64,000 bases of DNA from Membranipora membranacea (lineage: Eukaryota > Bryozoa > Gymnolaemata > Cheilostomatida > Membraniporidae): positions 15,623,387 to 15,687,386 of the forward strand of contig OU612069.1 of assembly GCA_914767715.1 (NCBI GenBank), in the 5' to 3' direction. The number at the start of each line of letters is the position of its first letter. Position 1 is the first letter of the stretch. Made by a program: the position numbers and the translations under genes. Below are positions 19,720 to 31,085 of this stretch, one piece after another. The notes beneath the pieces are model-generated. The model ran no database searches and was not told where the DNA came from. It was given only the letters and a program-made list of their open reading frames with translations.

Positions 19720-21310
19720 TTTGGGAATTCAGTCTGGTAATATGATTACAGGTAGTGGAGTCAATAGAAATATATTCATCATTTAAGCTGTTGCATCAAA
19801 AAATCACAAAAAGAGCATTCGTAAGTGTACGACTTTTATCACAAATTCCCCCAATTTGCTTGTAGAGAAGCAACTATAGCCCATACACAATGCATAAATT
19901 TCTCAAATGCTTTTCATTCCAAATCAGCATTGTAACTTTGATGATGTAATGAAGCCATCACACATTGATACTCAGAGAGCAATTCAGAAAAGTTTGATGT
20001 AGCACTGCGAAATCTGTAGACAGCTAGAAGAATCAGGACTAATCATCAGAAACAGGAAGTGCGGTAAGATTTCATGGACAAATCAGGTTTTGATCATATA
20101 CCTCTTTACTCTGATCATGATATGAGAAGAGGTAGCTTTGTCAGCATATGCCGGGTACCTAAATTTCAGTCGCTTAAACTTAATTGTACTTTTTACAGTG
20201 CTAGATAAACAGAGTTGTATTTCTCAATATTCAGTCGGGCAAGGTTTAAATAATATCAGTTGGTACTATGCGTCTAGCCTGTGGGATTGGAATTGATAGA
20301 CAGCCAATGATTTTACATCATAAAGTCACGTGGATAGCTCAATCGCACAATGGACTGCAGCTTTGGTATTGACTGTGAGGTGATTATTGTCCCACACTCA
20401 TTTAACCAGCCTTCCAATAGACACTCTCGAAATCCTGGATTATAACTCTTCGTCTAGCTCTAGATTTTTGAAGTGGCTTCCTGGTTAGGTCTGTCTGAAG
20501 TTTATCTACAGTCCAGACGCCTTTGCTGCATCTGAAAACCTTCTGACTTCTGTTTTGGGCATCCTCATAAGGTGTTAGGAATTAAGGCCCTCTGCGAGCA
20601 TAAATTTTCCAACTGATTTTAGTTGTTTGATGTTGAAGCGATCCGCGTTTGGACAGCTCTGTACAGTTAACAATCTAGAAAGATTTTGCATGTACACAGA
20701 AATGATATTGCAATATAATGTCGCCAGTAAGTAGCAATCGTCTTCTTATTAAAAGTGAGGGGACAATCCATGGTTGAAATAGCTTTGATCATGACAGCAT
20801 GCATTACGTGTTGCGCCGCGTATTACGCCATGCAATGCTTGATTAGAGTCGAACCTTCCAAGGCTTTGTTGAGTCATGCTTTAGTTGAAGTTCAGTGGCA
20901 TTGACTATATGTTACCAAAGGAGACAGTGTAACATACTCACTTGGAAGACAGGATTGGGACATCCTGATTAGGTACACTTCATTTACGGTGAGTAACATT
21001 AGCAAAATGATATTTAGCCAGGTACAATGATTAATTTCTAGAATAACTTTTCTATTATCTGTAACCCTATTTTACCTTAAAATATTGAATCAGCATAAAT
21101 CATTCCAACTGGCAGCCACTTCAAATAACTAGAAGGTGGTAGTCCACATAATTATCACTTCGCTCCATTTCATTCGTTTCCTAATGAAGAGAGGGGTATT
21201 GTAGTTGTTATACAGCATCACTTCACACCACATCGATGGCAACCCATTCTGATTCTTACATAAGGCTTTCAGACCAGTTAGTAGGAGAGGACGGGCCCAC
21301 AAACTAATCC
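19720..21310. repeat. Segmental duplication block A
   Basis: The block is parallel to 27770-29195, and its 3' part to 47040-47880. Shared anchors are TAATATGATTACAGGTAGTG (copy: TTACGGGTAGTG), ATATTGCAATATAATGT, TCTTATTAAAAGTGAGGGGA, AAAGGAGACAGTGTAA and GGCAACCCATTCTG. No protein-coding gene is evident inside it. Confidence 0.75.
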
Positions 21311-22383
21311 ACTCATGTAATTCAATAATATAGTGGTGAGACGACAGGCAGTGCTAATATTGTACTTGCACTATAAGTCACTTAATTTTTTGGGTGATAA
21401 GTATAGCAGAATGATTGATATATGCAAGGATGTATAACAAATATATATATATATAATATAGATATAAAGGAATGGGTTGATACAGTCATATACCGCTATT
21501 CATTAAGCATTTGGTGGATCCTTGCAAAGTGAAAATACTAAATACTACGGTACTGGCCTTGAGTTTACAACACCATTTTTATTCATATCACATTCAATGA
21601 AAGCAATTGTCAAGCATCTGACTTTTGATGGGTAATATATTTCTGAATTATCCATCTATATTAGATCGGTAACTCAGCTATATATCCTAAGCTGTTTTAT
21701 ACAATTCTGTTGTTATTAACAATTTTTAGAAGGCAACGGCGGTAATAAAACTTCACCACAAAGATTTGGGGACAGATGACAAAGATAAGCAGCACAACAT
21801 GCTGCAGCGCTCAAAGCTCTCAGTGGACGACACGACACGCCTCCTTGTGCTGCACAGTGAGTAATACTGAAAGTATCTAAATTAGATGCAAAAACCTGCA
21901 GTGTCTACTGCAAGAATAGAACAAGGCTTGGAGAAAAGAAATGCAGTTGGAGTCGAAGGATATTGTAATTACGACTTGCAATTGCATTGAAACAAGCTAA
22001 TTCCTCCCGTATTATAAAGTATAATAATACGAGCATTGAAACAATAAACTTACATAATAGTAGTAGTAGTAATGAACCACTGATTGTTGTCAAAGTATTT
22101 TGTCAGAGTTTGATAATTGCCATTGATAATTAAAGATTTGAAGGCCTTAGTTTTTATTTGAACCATCTGTGAAATATTGCATATATTGGCTGATAATGAA
22201 AAACATGTTCAAGAATTTATAGCAAAAGTTTGACCATGAATAGATGGTAGAAAAATTTAGGCCAAATTTACCATTATTATTATGTAAAATATAAAAAGAA
22301 GGTAATAACACAATGTCATATAACCTTTCAATGCAGCTCATGTTCGTTGTTGCCTTAAAACTTGGCATGCCGTTTCTAGGCTA

Positions 22384-22640
22384 TTTATACCTTGTGTTTC
22401 TCTTCTCCTTTGATTCTTCCTTTCTCTGAGAGTCTGTGGATCAAGATTGACTATCTGACCCCGTATATGACTCCTGGATAGATAAGAAATTCCATATCCT
22501 AACATTATATCAACCCTAACAAAGAACTACAGGTGAAATCACCAGTTAACTGATTTATTTATGATGGTGATAATGTTCCCTACTCACTCAGATGATCTTT
22601 TATTTTTACGTAGTTTGCCATATTCCTAATGGGCCTCACT
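22384..22640. repeat. Dispersed repeat R1 (copy 1)
   Basis: The repeat carries CTTTCTCTGAGAGTCTGTGG, TGACTCCTGGATAGAT and ATTCCATATCCTAACATTAT, then TTTGCCATATTCCTAATGGG. Diverged copies are at 26022-26270, 26408-26640, 37553-37770 and 43795-44030, all on the plus strand. Confidence 0.75.
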
Positions 22641-23533
22641 TCATTTACAAATGGAAATACCGTATTCTTTATTTATGACGTTTTTCCATTGATCGTCTTC
22701 AATGCAGCACAATGTTTGTTCGGTGGTGCTGAAAAGTCTGACATGCTGATTTGTCATTCCCATGTTACGCTATGCATATCGACTGTTTCTCTTCAAAGAT
22801 GCACAACTTTTCAATGGATGTTTTGTTTTTATGGGCATTTTTGTTACCCGTTCCTGGATACCATGCACAGAAAAGAATGTCACCAGCACATGAAAAAGAT
22901 ATGTGCTAAAATTGAGTTGATTTGAGTCCTAGAAGAGTTCAACAGTATCAACTGTAAGGTATTGGTTACCTTTGAACTTGGTTCATTGCTGCTGCAATCT
23001 GTTTTTGCATGTGTACATCTAATATGGTGGTTTCAGATCGTATTAAAACCCAGCATTGGGTATTGGCTAGGTTCAATTTCCTAAATGAGACATCCTCAAT
23101 AATCGCCTCCGAACACTTTTGCAGGGACACTTCACTTGATGTTCTTCATATCATAGAAGTTTATCAGAGGGGCCAGATCCTTCACCTTTCTAAAATTAAA
23201 ATAAAATGTGTATGAAAAAGAATAACTAATTGAACGCCAGAAATAAGAATAAAAATCGAAATTTGCAAAGTGAAAACGAATGAATTACATGAATTGCCAA
23301 AAGCCAAAAAAATATTCAGGATTTTCTGGAAAAAATAGAAATAATGTCTATACAAGGTTTCAAAAGGTTCTAATAATTCAGCAGTTTTTTTTTTAGTCTA
23401 CACATGCTCAGTCAGCTCATGTGAACCCAGTACTAATGATAATAAGGCAAGCAGATCTAGAAAAGGTGACATGAAGCTTGTTAAATGTGGCTTTAGAATT
23501 CTCTCCATTATCATGGCATAGTGCATGTTTTGA

Positions 23534-23908
23534 TTAAAGGGCAACCAAGGTTTCGCAGCAATGCATTAGTGGGTAGTAAATACTGTGCTAGGCAACATCA
23601 GCTTTGTGCATGACGCGGCGCAAAACTCAAAGTAGTTGCTGACTCTAAGCTGGGTAACACCTCAGTTTAGGGGAGGTTCAAAGACATTGCTTTAATAATG
23701 ATAGAGCACAGGCTAAATAATAACAGGAACAGGAAACTGCTCTGTGGTATTCTATTTTAGCTGAGTTTGAGTACCTGATGGATGAATTGTTTCACAAGAA
23801 TTCTGACTGAATAATCATCAGAATTAGATTTTGTCTTTTTCCTGATGCAGATGTTGCAATCTGCTATTAATCGATGAGGACTTGTTTGAAACCGTGGTTG
23901 CCCTTTAA
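23534..23908. mobile_element. Inverted-repeat element with TTAA flanks (copy 1)
   Basis: The element is 367 bp between two TTAA tetranucleotides (23534-23537 and 23905-23908). The ends are AGGGCAACCAAGGTTTC and GAAACCGTGGTTGCCCT. It is about 85% similar to the neighbour at 24047-24419. It is non-coding and best explained as a MITE. The TTAA duplication suggests piggyBac-type mobilisation, although a TA duplication (Tc1/mariner) cannot be excluded because the TIR is A-rich there. Confidence 0.82.
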
Positions 23909-24046
23909 ACTTTGCCTCCATATATAATTTTTTTTTCATTTGAAGTTTTCTTCTGTCATAGGTTAACTGTATATGATTTGTTTGCTTGTTTCAAATTGCA
24001 TCGATATTCAACATTGTGTAAGTTTTGTTGGGTTCCATTTTTGGCT

Positions 24047-24419
24047 TTAAAGGGCAACCAAGGTTCGCGGCAATGCATAAATGGGAAGTAAAAAATGTGC
24101 TAGGCAGCATCAGCTTTGTTCATGACGCGGTGCAAAACTCAATGTAGTTGCTGACTGTAAGCTGGGTAGCACTTCAGTTTGGGGAAGGTTCCAAGACATT
24201 GCTTAAATGATGATAGAGCACAGGCTAAATATAGCAGGAACAGAAACCCGCTCTGTGAGGTTATATTTTAGCTGAGTTTGAGTACCTGATGGATAAAACA
24301 TTTCACAAGAATTCTGTTTGAATAATCAACTGGATCAGATTTTTTCCTTTTCCCAATGCTTAAGGTGCAATCTGCTATTATTCAATGAGAAGTTGATTGA
24401 AACCCTGATTGCCCTTTAA
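24047..24419. mobile_element. Inverted-repeat element with TTAA flanks (copy 2)
   Basis: The element is 365 bp, with ends AGGGCAACCAAGGTTCG and TTGAAACCCTGATTGCCCT between TTAA at 24047-24050 and 24416-24419. It is in the same orientation as copy 1 and separated from it by about 140 bp. Confidence 0.8.
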
Positions 24420-24479
24420 GTATCTTTGAGCCAAATCAAATCAGTCAAATGAAAAAAAATATTTGCTACAACACTCTGG

Positions 24480-24600
24480 TTTGATTCCGGAACGCATTGT
24501 TGTAAGTGAAAAGATATTTTTGGTTGGTGGTGTAGTTACATCTTTGAGTCTGATAATGTCCTAAAATATTTATGCTGCGTGTAATGATTTTGTGTTGTGT
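24480..24600. repeat. Dispersed repeat R2 (copy 1)
   Basis: The shared stretch includes GTAGTTACATCTTTGAGTCT and GATAATGTCCT. It matches 25405-25490 in the same orientation. Confidence 0.6.
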
Positions 24601-25529
24601 CTTGATGGTGAGTTATATTGGGAGAATTCTTATGAGTTGGATAGTGTGAGATGTTAACAAGGAAAGAGTGAGCTGATAGAATTGCTACTTTTATTCTCGA
24701 TCCAAATATCACAACTGACAATAGTTAGGGGAACATTACAATATATAGGTTGCACATTAGCGATGTACAGCATGAAAAGGAAACATTATTAACATACCAG
24801 GGAAATCAATTGATCATTGTTTTTAATTAACACAATCTACTAATAAATCAATCATAGGGTCGGACATTCCTCTGGTAATGAAACTTTAATTAAAATGTCA
24901 ATATCTGGATATGAAATCGAACCGGACTTAAAAAACATGAGCGTCCTCGCTCATCTTACTTTTAACTTACACAATTATGAATGGACATATCGGGTGCCTT
25001 TCCTAGCAATCCTGCGATAGTCATGGCGTGAATGGTTTCTTTAAGATGGCCCAGTCCATATACCATCCCTCAGGAATTTGAGCAGTGAGCGGTTGCTCTC
25101 GAATTGAGGATTCTGGAAACTCAGGATTAAAGTCACTTAGCAATATTTAGCGGTTTTAGCATTCTGCAGAGCTTGAATATAGCATGTGAATAGTGTTTGA
25201 TGACGAGATATTTGAGTCTTTTATTTACTTAAATACATGATGTATTTCCATGTCGATTAGGGTGTTTTATTGTCATTTAATACGATTTTAAATAAGCGGA
25301 TCCATCGTCTACTCCGTCATTTTCACCCAGAACTAGAGATGATCGACCTCGATTATCCGCTCGGCTGTGAAGTAGCAGAGATCGTTGCAGTCCTCCACCA
25401 TATGATGTAACTGAAAAGATCTTTTTGGTTGAAGGTATAGTTACATCTTTGAGTCTGATAATGTCCTGTATTTATGCTGTGGGTCGTAAATTCCTCTGGT
25501 AATGAAACTTTACTTAAAATGTCAATTTC

Positions 25530-25880
25530 TGGTTTGATTCCTCAACGCATAACAAATTTTCTTGCTTCTCTGGATGAACTGTACTTGAACTTTTAGTTGT
25601 TGCTGTAGCCAAACTGTCCTGGCAGTTCCAGATTGTACACATAATGTCTTTGTTTCTTCAAAATTTTAAATCACTTCAAAGGCTGCACACCTTTGTGGCG
25701 ATGATAAAATGTAAAATATTTCCTAAACATCTTTTGAGGGCGGTTGTGACTAAGAGGTCAATCTCTGTCCTGTTTCCACATAGTGCATTGTATTTTACTT
25801 TTTCTGCTCCCAGCTTATCAAATCAAAATCATTTATCTCTTTTGTTTTTTATTCATCAGCTTGCCTATCATATGCCAGTT
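25530..25880. repeat. Dispersed repeat R3 (copy 1)
   Basis: Anchors are GTACTTGAACTTTTAGTTGT, CTGTCCTGGCAGTTCCA, TGTACACATAATGTCTTTGT and CATAGTGCATTGTATTTT. It matches 37080-37350 and 46365-46560. No exon is recognised in it. Confidence 0.65.
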
Positions 25881-26021
25881 TGAGCGTGCCAGCGGTGACA
25901 TGAGAAACAAAAAATATATATATGTGTGCGTTTAACATGATGTGACAATCTGGGACCAAAACACATCTAGTAGTGATATGGTGGATTTTCAGGTTATAAA
26001 TACCTGGTCTTCTTTGCCTCT

Positions 26022-26640
26022 ACTCCTTTGTTTCTCCTTTTTTCTGAGAGTCTGCGGATCAAGATTAACTAGCTACCCCTTGTATGACTCCTGCATAGAT
26101 AAATAATGTAATTTCCTAACATTATATTAACCTCCACAAAGAACTCAAAAACTTGTAATGATGGTAATTTTTCCTACTCAGTAAATAACCTCTCAAATGA
26201 ACTCGTACTCCAGTAGTTTGGCATATTCCTAACAGGCCTCACTTCATTTATACATGGAAATACCATAATGATTTGTGACGTTTTCCAATGATTGTTAAAA
26301 TCAAATTTTTTAGACTAGCGCAACTTTGATATGGACATCTAAAAGTACAATTGAAATCAATGTGAGGGGGGCTTCAGTTTAAAAAGCAATTGAATGGTTG
26401 AACGACAATCTCTTCTCCTTTGATTCTCCCTTTCTCTGAGAGTCTGTGAATCAAGATTAACAAGCTGCTTGCGCATGTGACTCCTGGATAGATCAAAATT
26501 CAATATCCTTACAAAATATTAACTTCAACAAATAACTACAGCTGGCATATACAGTTCACTGAATAACTTATGATGGTGATAATTTTTCTCAGTTCTTCTC
26601 AAATGAACTTATCTCCAGAAGTTTGGCAAATTCTTATATT
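26022..26640. repeat. Dispersed repeat R1 (copies 2 and 3 in tandem)
   Basis: Two diverged R1 copies (26022-26270 and 26408-26640) follow one another, each with TCTGAGAGTCTG and TGACTCCTG. Tandem duplication within block B is likely. Confidence 0.65.
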
Positions 26641-26959
26641 ATTATAATTTATGACGTTTTTTTCCGTTTGCTGTTCACCAGCCTGGCTAGCTTTTGGCAA
26701 TTTGAGTGTTTTATCAGTGACGTGTTGAGCAATGTAAAGAGCTGGAATCCACATGCATACCAAGACAGCTTTCGTACATGGAATATCCAAGCTGTTTGTT
26801 TAGAGATGCCCTCTTTGGCACCCCTCCAACTATTCCGTGCTGCTGTGTAGAGAGGATACAATTTCTTGTAGCTGACTCTGATTAGACATTGTAGCAAATG
26901 TCTAATGCTCTATGCCCTTGTTGTAAGTCTTTCAAAGCCTGCTGCAGCATATCCATCGC

Positions 26960-27005
26960 ATATCCATATATATATACATATATATATATATGTGTATGTG
27001 TGTAT
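26960..27005. repeat. Microsatellite (TATATACA/TG)n
   Basis: A simple alternating purine-pyrimidine run, ATATATACATATATATATAT, is followed by TGTGTATGTGTG. Confidence 0.8.
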
Positions 27006-27545
27006 ACTGTCTGCAATCTCTTGCTCTCCGAAAACAGCTTCTGACAGTTCAATCGGTTCTATTGGTGCAAAATCTTCACAGATTCCTCATATATCACAGT
27101 AACTCCACTATTTCATTCGAATATAGATGATGTAGCTGAGGCTCCTCCAAATATAGATGAAGCTGCAAGAGTGGCTGTAATACTAGGTTGCTGTCCAAAA
27201 GGCGCTGACATGTGTGCAGGTGGGTGTGCAGTGCTACCAAAGATGCAGCTCAGCGCAGGAGATACACTACTGATATTGTTTGTAGCAAAGTCAGAGAATA
27301 TACCGGCGCTGGCGGCTGCTGGAGGACCACTACCTATCAACACTGAGGAGGAGGATTTCGAGGCTGGATTTGAGCCACCGAAGTTAGCTACCATGTCACT
27401 TGATTGAGCATCAAAAGGTTATTGCTTTGTGCTTGATGGAGATGTTAGGAATGCACCTGTTAAAATATTTATCCCGCTGCTTATAGCAGCTGAAGATGAA
27501 ATTGTGTCATGGAACTGAAGAGCAGCCTGGTTATGAAAGAGTGTG
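27000..27545 (-). pseudogene. FG-nucleoporin-like pseudogene fragment (copy 1)
   Basis: The minus strand reads MVANFGGSNPASKSSSSV, AASAGIFSDFATNNISS, LSCIFGSTAHPP, MSAPFGQQPSITA and SSIFGGASATSSIF. It is low-complexity Ser/Ala/Pro sequence with spaced FG, SIFGG and PFGQQ motifs, as in FG-repeat nucleoporins. Upstream the frame continues to ALQFHDTISSSAAI but carries an in-frame TAA (about 27421), where the 39-kb copy has a sense codon. A further segment at 27010-27060 (EPIELSEAVFGEQEIADS) matches the 42.6-kb piece. The nucleoporin identity is inferred from composition and motifs only. Confidence 0.5.
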
Positions 27546-27769
27546 AACATATAAACAAACTCATGCATTCAGCATACTATCAACATCCCTCCTAATAAAC
27601 CTTTAGCAACACCATACAAATGATGATAAAGATACAAAAATACTAAACAAAACAGATAGAGAGAAAAGCATTATGTGTTACCATGCTTGATGATAATAGT
27701 AAACAAAAATAACATTACCAAGCAAGTATAATACTATTCAAGTGATAATACTGATTGAGTAATAGATTG

Positions 27770-29195
27770 AATATCAGAATTCAGGCTAGTAATATGATTA
27801 CGGGTAGTGGAATCAATGCAAATATATCAATTATATAGGCCTTTGCATAAAGCAATCACTAAGAGGACTTTAATTTCAGTTTATGAGTTTTATCTCAATA
27901 CCCTCAATGTACTTGTTGAGAAGACATCTATAGTCCATTTACAATGCATAAATTGCTCAAATGCTTCTCATTCGGTATAGGCATTGTCACTTTGATGATT
28001 GAATGAAGCCACCTGTGAAAGATGTAGACGGTTGAAAGAATAAGGATTGAATATCAGAATGCAGGAAGTGCTGTAAGTTTTCATGGAAAAATCAGGTCTT
28101 AATGATATACCCCTTTACCATGACCATTATAGGAAAGAGGTCACCTTGTCAGTATATGCCAGGTAGTTAAATTTGCAGTGCTAGGTAAACAAACTTGTAT
28201 TTCTCAATATTTCGTCTGTCTATGCACCTAGCCTGTGGGATATGAAGTGATAGATAGCTAATGACTTTACACCAACCAGCTGTGTGGATAGCTCAATTGC
28301 ACAGTGGACTGCAGCTTTGGTATTGACCGTTAGGTGATTATTGTCCCACACTCATTTCCCAAGACTTCAAACAGTCACTCTCGACATCCTGGATTTTAAT
28401 TCTTAGTCTAGCTTGTTTGTGACTGGCTCTTGATATTTGATGTGGCTTCCTGGTTAGGTATCTTTGAAGTTAATCTAGAGTCCAAAACGCCTTTGCTGCA
28501 TCTGAAAACCTTCCGCTTTGGGCATCCTCAAAAGATGTGAGCAATTAAGGCCCTGGGCGGGCATTGATTATCCAACCGATTTTGCACGTACACAGATATA
28601 ATATTGCAGTATAATGTGGCCAGTAAGTAGCAATTGTCTTCTTATTAAAAGTGAGTGGACAATTCATAGTTAAAATAGCTTTGATCATGACAGGATGCAT
28701 TACAAGTTGCGCTGCGTATTACGCCATGCATGCCATGCCATGCTTGAGTTAACCTTTACAATGCTTTGCTGAGTCACACTTTAGTTGAAGTTTAGTGACA
28801 TGAACTAAATTTAACCAAAGGAGACAGTGTAATAAACTCACATGGTAGCCAAGAATGAGACAACCTCCATCAACGATGACAGCCACTGGCCCTTTGGAAC
28901 ACTTCTTTTGTGGTGAGGAACATTAACATGTTACTTAGCCAGACATAATAACTAAATTCTGAAAGCACTTTTCTATAACCTTAGGTTTGTTCTTAACTTG
29001 TTTCATATGACAATTCAGTGAAAATTGTTCCATGCATATTGGCAGCCACTTCAATTAACAGGAATCTGGGATTCTACATATTTATCAGCTCTCTCCATCT
29101 TATTAGTTCTCTTAGGAACAGACGTGTGTCTGAGGTGTAATACAGCATCACCTTGCACCGCTTCCATGGCAACCCTCTCTGATCATTATCAATGA
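27770..29195. repeat. Segmental duplication block B
   Basis: The block is parallel to block A (19720-21310) over about 1.4 kb, with substitutions and small indels. It carries the same ordered anchors, including GTAAGTAGCAATTGTCTTCT and CCAAAGGAGACAGTGTAA. Confidence 0.75.
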
Positions 29196-29199
29196 AGCG

Positions 29200-30960
29200 C
29201 ACATTTTTTTGCTGCTGAAAAGTGCAGTGTGCTAATATGTCATTCCCTGGTTGGTTATATGCGTCTTCATTTCTTCAAACAGATACAACTATTTCATATA
29301 AGTGTTGTACAATTTTAATTGGGACTACCAAGCATTTGTAATTATTAGGTCAGCAGATGCCGAAAAGGATAGGTGCTCATATCAAGGCTTGTGTATTTTT
29401 TTTTTGCTCAATCCGATACAGAATTCACAAAGATTTGAGTTCTAGATGTATCCACAGTGAGGACTGTACCGTTATGTTAACATATCAGGAGAGTTGAAGC
29501 AACACAGACGTTTAATTGTGCTATATCACGAGCTGGTAGTGTGAAAAATAAAACTCAAAGTAAATAATAAAAGTGGCATAGTGTGGTGATGATACAAAGC
29601 AAAGGTGCTATATGTATGAAAAATCAGCCAAGAAAATTATAGCGGCAATTAATTCCATCTCAGCGATAAACAATACAATTTGAAATTATTAATTATTATG
29701 CTATCAATAATCATTGTGTGTTGCTTGCTCTTCTATTTGATTCACATTGAGTGAAACATTTAGATGGATAGAATGATGTTGCATGATAATTATTAATACA
29801 ATTTAAAAAATCCTGCCCCTCCATTAACATACAGTAGGTAGGATGAAGAGTTACGATCTGGTCTAAGGATAAACGTATACATGTTAATCTATCATCTGAA
29901 AGAAATATTTATAGATCCTAAATACATGCTTATTTGGAAGCGCAATAAATTTACACAGAAATACAAAGTGATTCATGGTGTTTTAAATGATTAATTCAAG
30001 AATCGTATTAGCAAACACATCGCGTAAATTTAAAAACAATAATAATCGTTAAAGGAGAATTTACTGCTGCCATGCTGACATGCTGTCAATCTGTCCTCAA
30101 GTATTGTAGAGGACAAAAATTACTAGAGCAAAATAATCATTTCAGATAAATATTTTAGCTGTACTTACAACTATAGTAGATTTATGTTATCCGTTTGGTA
30201 GAATAGAAAACAGTACAGTTAAATGGAATATTGAAAATGATCTGCAGTCATAGTAACAAAGTCAGCGTCTTTTGTACTGAATGTAAGATATTGTTGTATA
30301 TCATAAAATCAGTGGTGTGATGGTGACGTACACACTAGAGTGCCCACTTTGGTGGCTAAATTGACACTAGCACATAATTGCCTTACTGCATATTACTGGG
30401 TGTGTGACAGTGTCTTGATAAAAGAAAGCTGCAACAAATGTGAAATTATTAGAATCAGATTTTCTGAATATACTGATACAAGGACATTCAGGGGTTTGTA
30501 ACATTCGAACTTGGCTAATTGTTTGACTTGTTTCAAACAGTTTGGCTATCGCTTGAAGTGGGCATTAATTATTATTCGCATGAATATTGCTGCTGAGATG
30601 TGCTAGTGTTGTATTCTATCGAACCTAGCATTGGGTATAGTTTGGATTCAGTGTAATTCTATAAGGCATCCTCAATTACAGACTCCAAACTCTTAAGGGA
30701 TAAGATCTTTCTACTTTCTAGAATAGAATTATCATAATATTCATGAATAGTTATAAATTACATGATGTAAAAAAGAGGAATTAAATCGTTTATCGCAAAG
30801 TGACAATGATCAAATGTCATGAATTGACAACGCAATTATTGAGCTTTGTACACAACAATGACTACACTAGGTTTGATTAGTCTCTTACTCCGGCATATTA
30901 GCTGCGAACTGTTGAATGATCAAGACTATCCAATTGATTTTGAAGTGAGAATACATATAT
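29200..30960. other. No gene seen; partly repeat-like
   Basis: The first 220 bp (to about 29420) resemble 40730-40960 (CTTCAAAC near ATACA, AGGTCAGCAGATGCCGAAAA against AGGTCAGCAAATGTCCAAAA). The rest is AT-rich with nothing supportable. Confidence 0.4.
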
Positions 30961-31085
30961 ATATACTTTTTATTGGCATCAAAAGTCATCTCATTTGAAA
31001 TGTTTTGCACTCAGTGCCAGAAAACAATTTTTTTTATAACAAAAAAAGAGAAACAGAAGGGAAATGATATCATCAATGATGTTGG

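Noticed and set aside
22629-22925. 98-codon plus-strand frame in block A
   Set aside because: It lies in dispersed repeat R1, is not open in the other copies, and has no recognisable domain.
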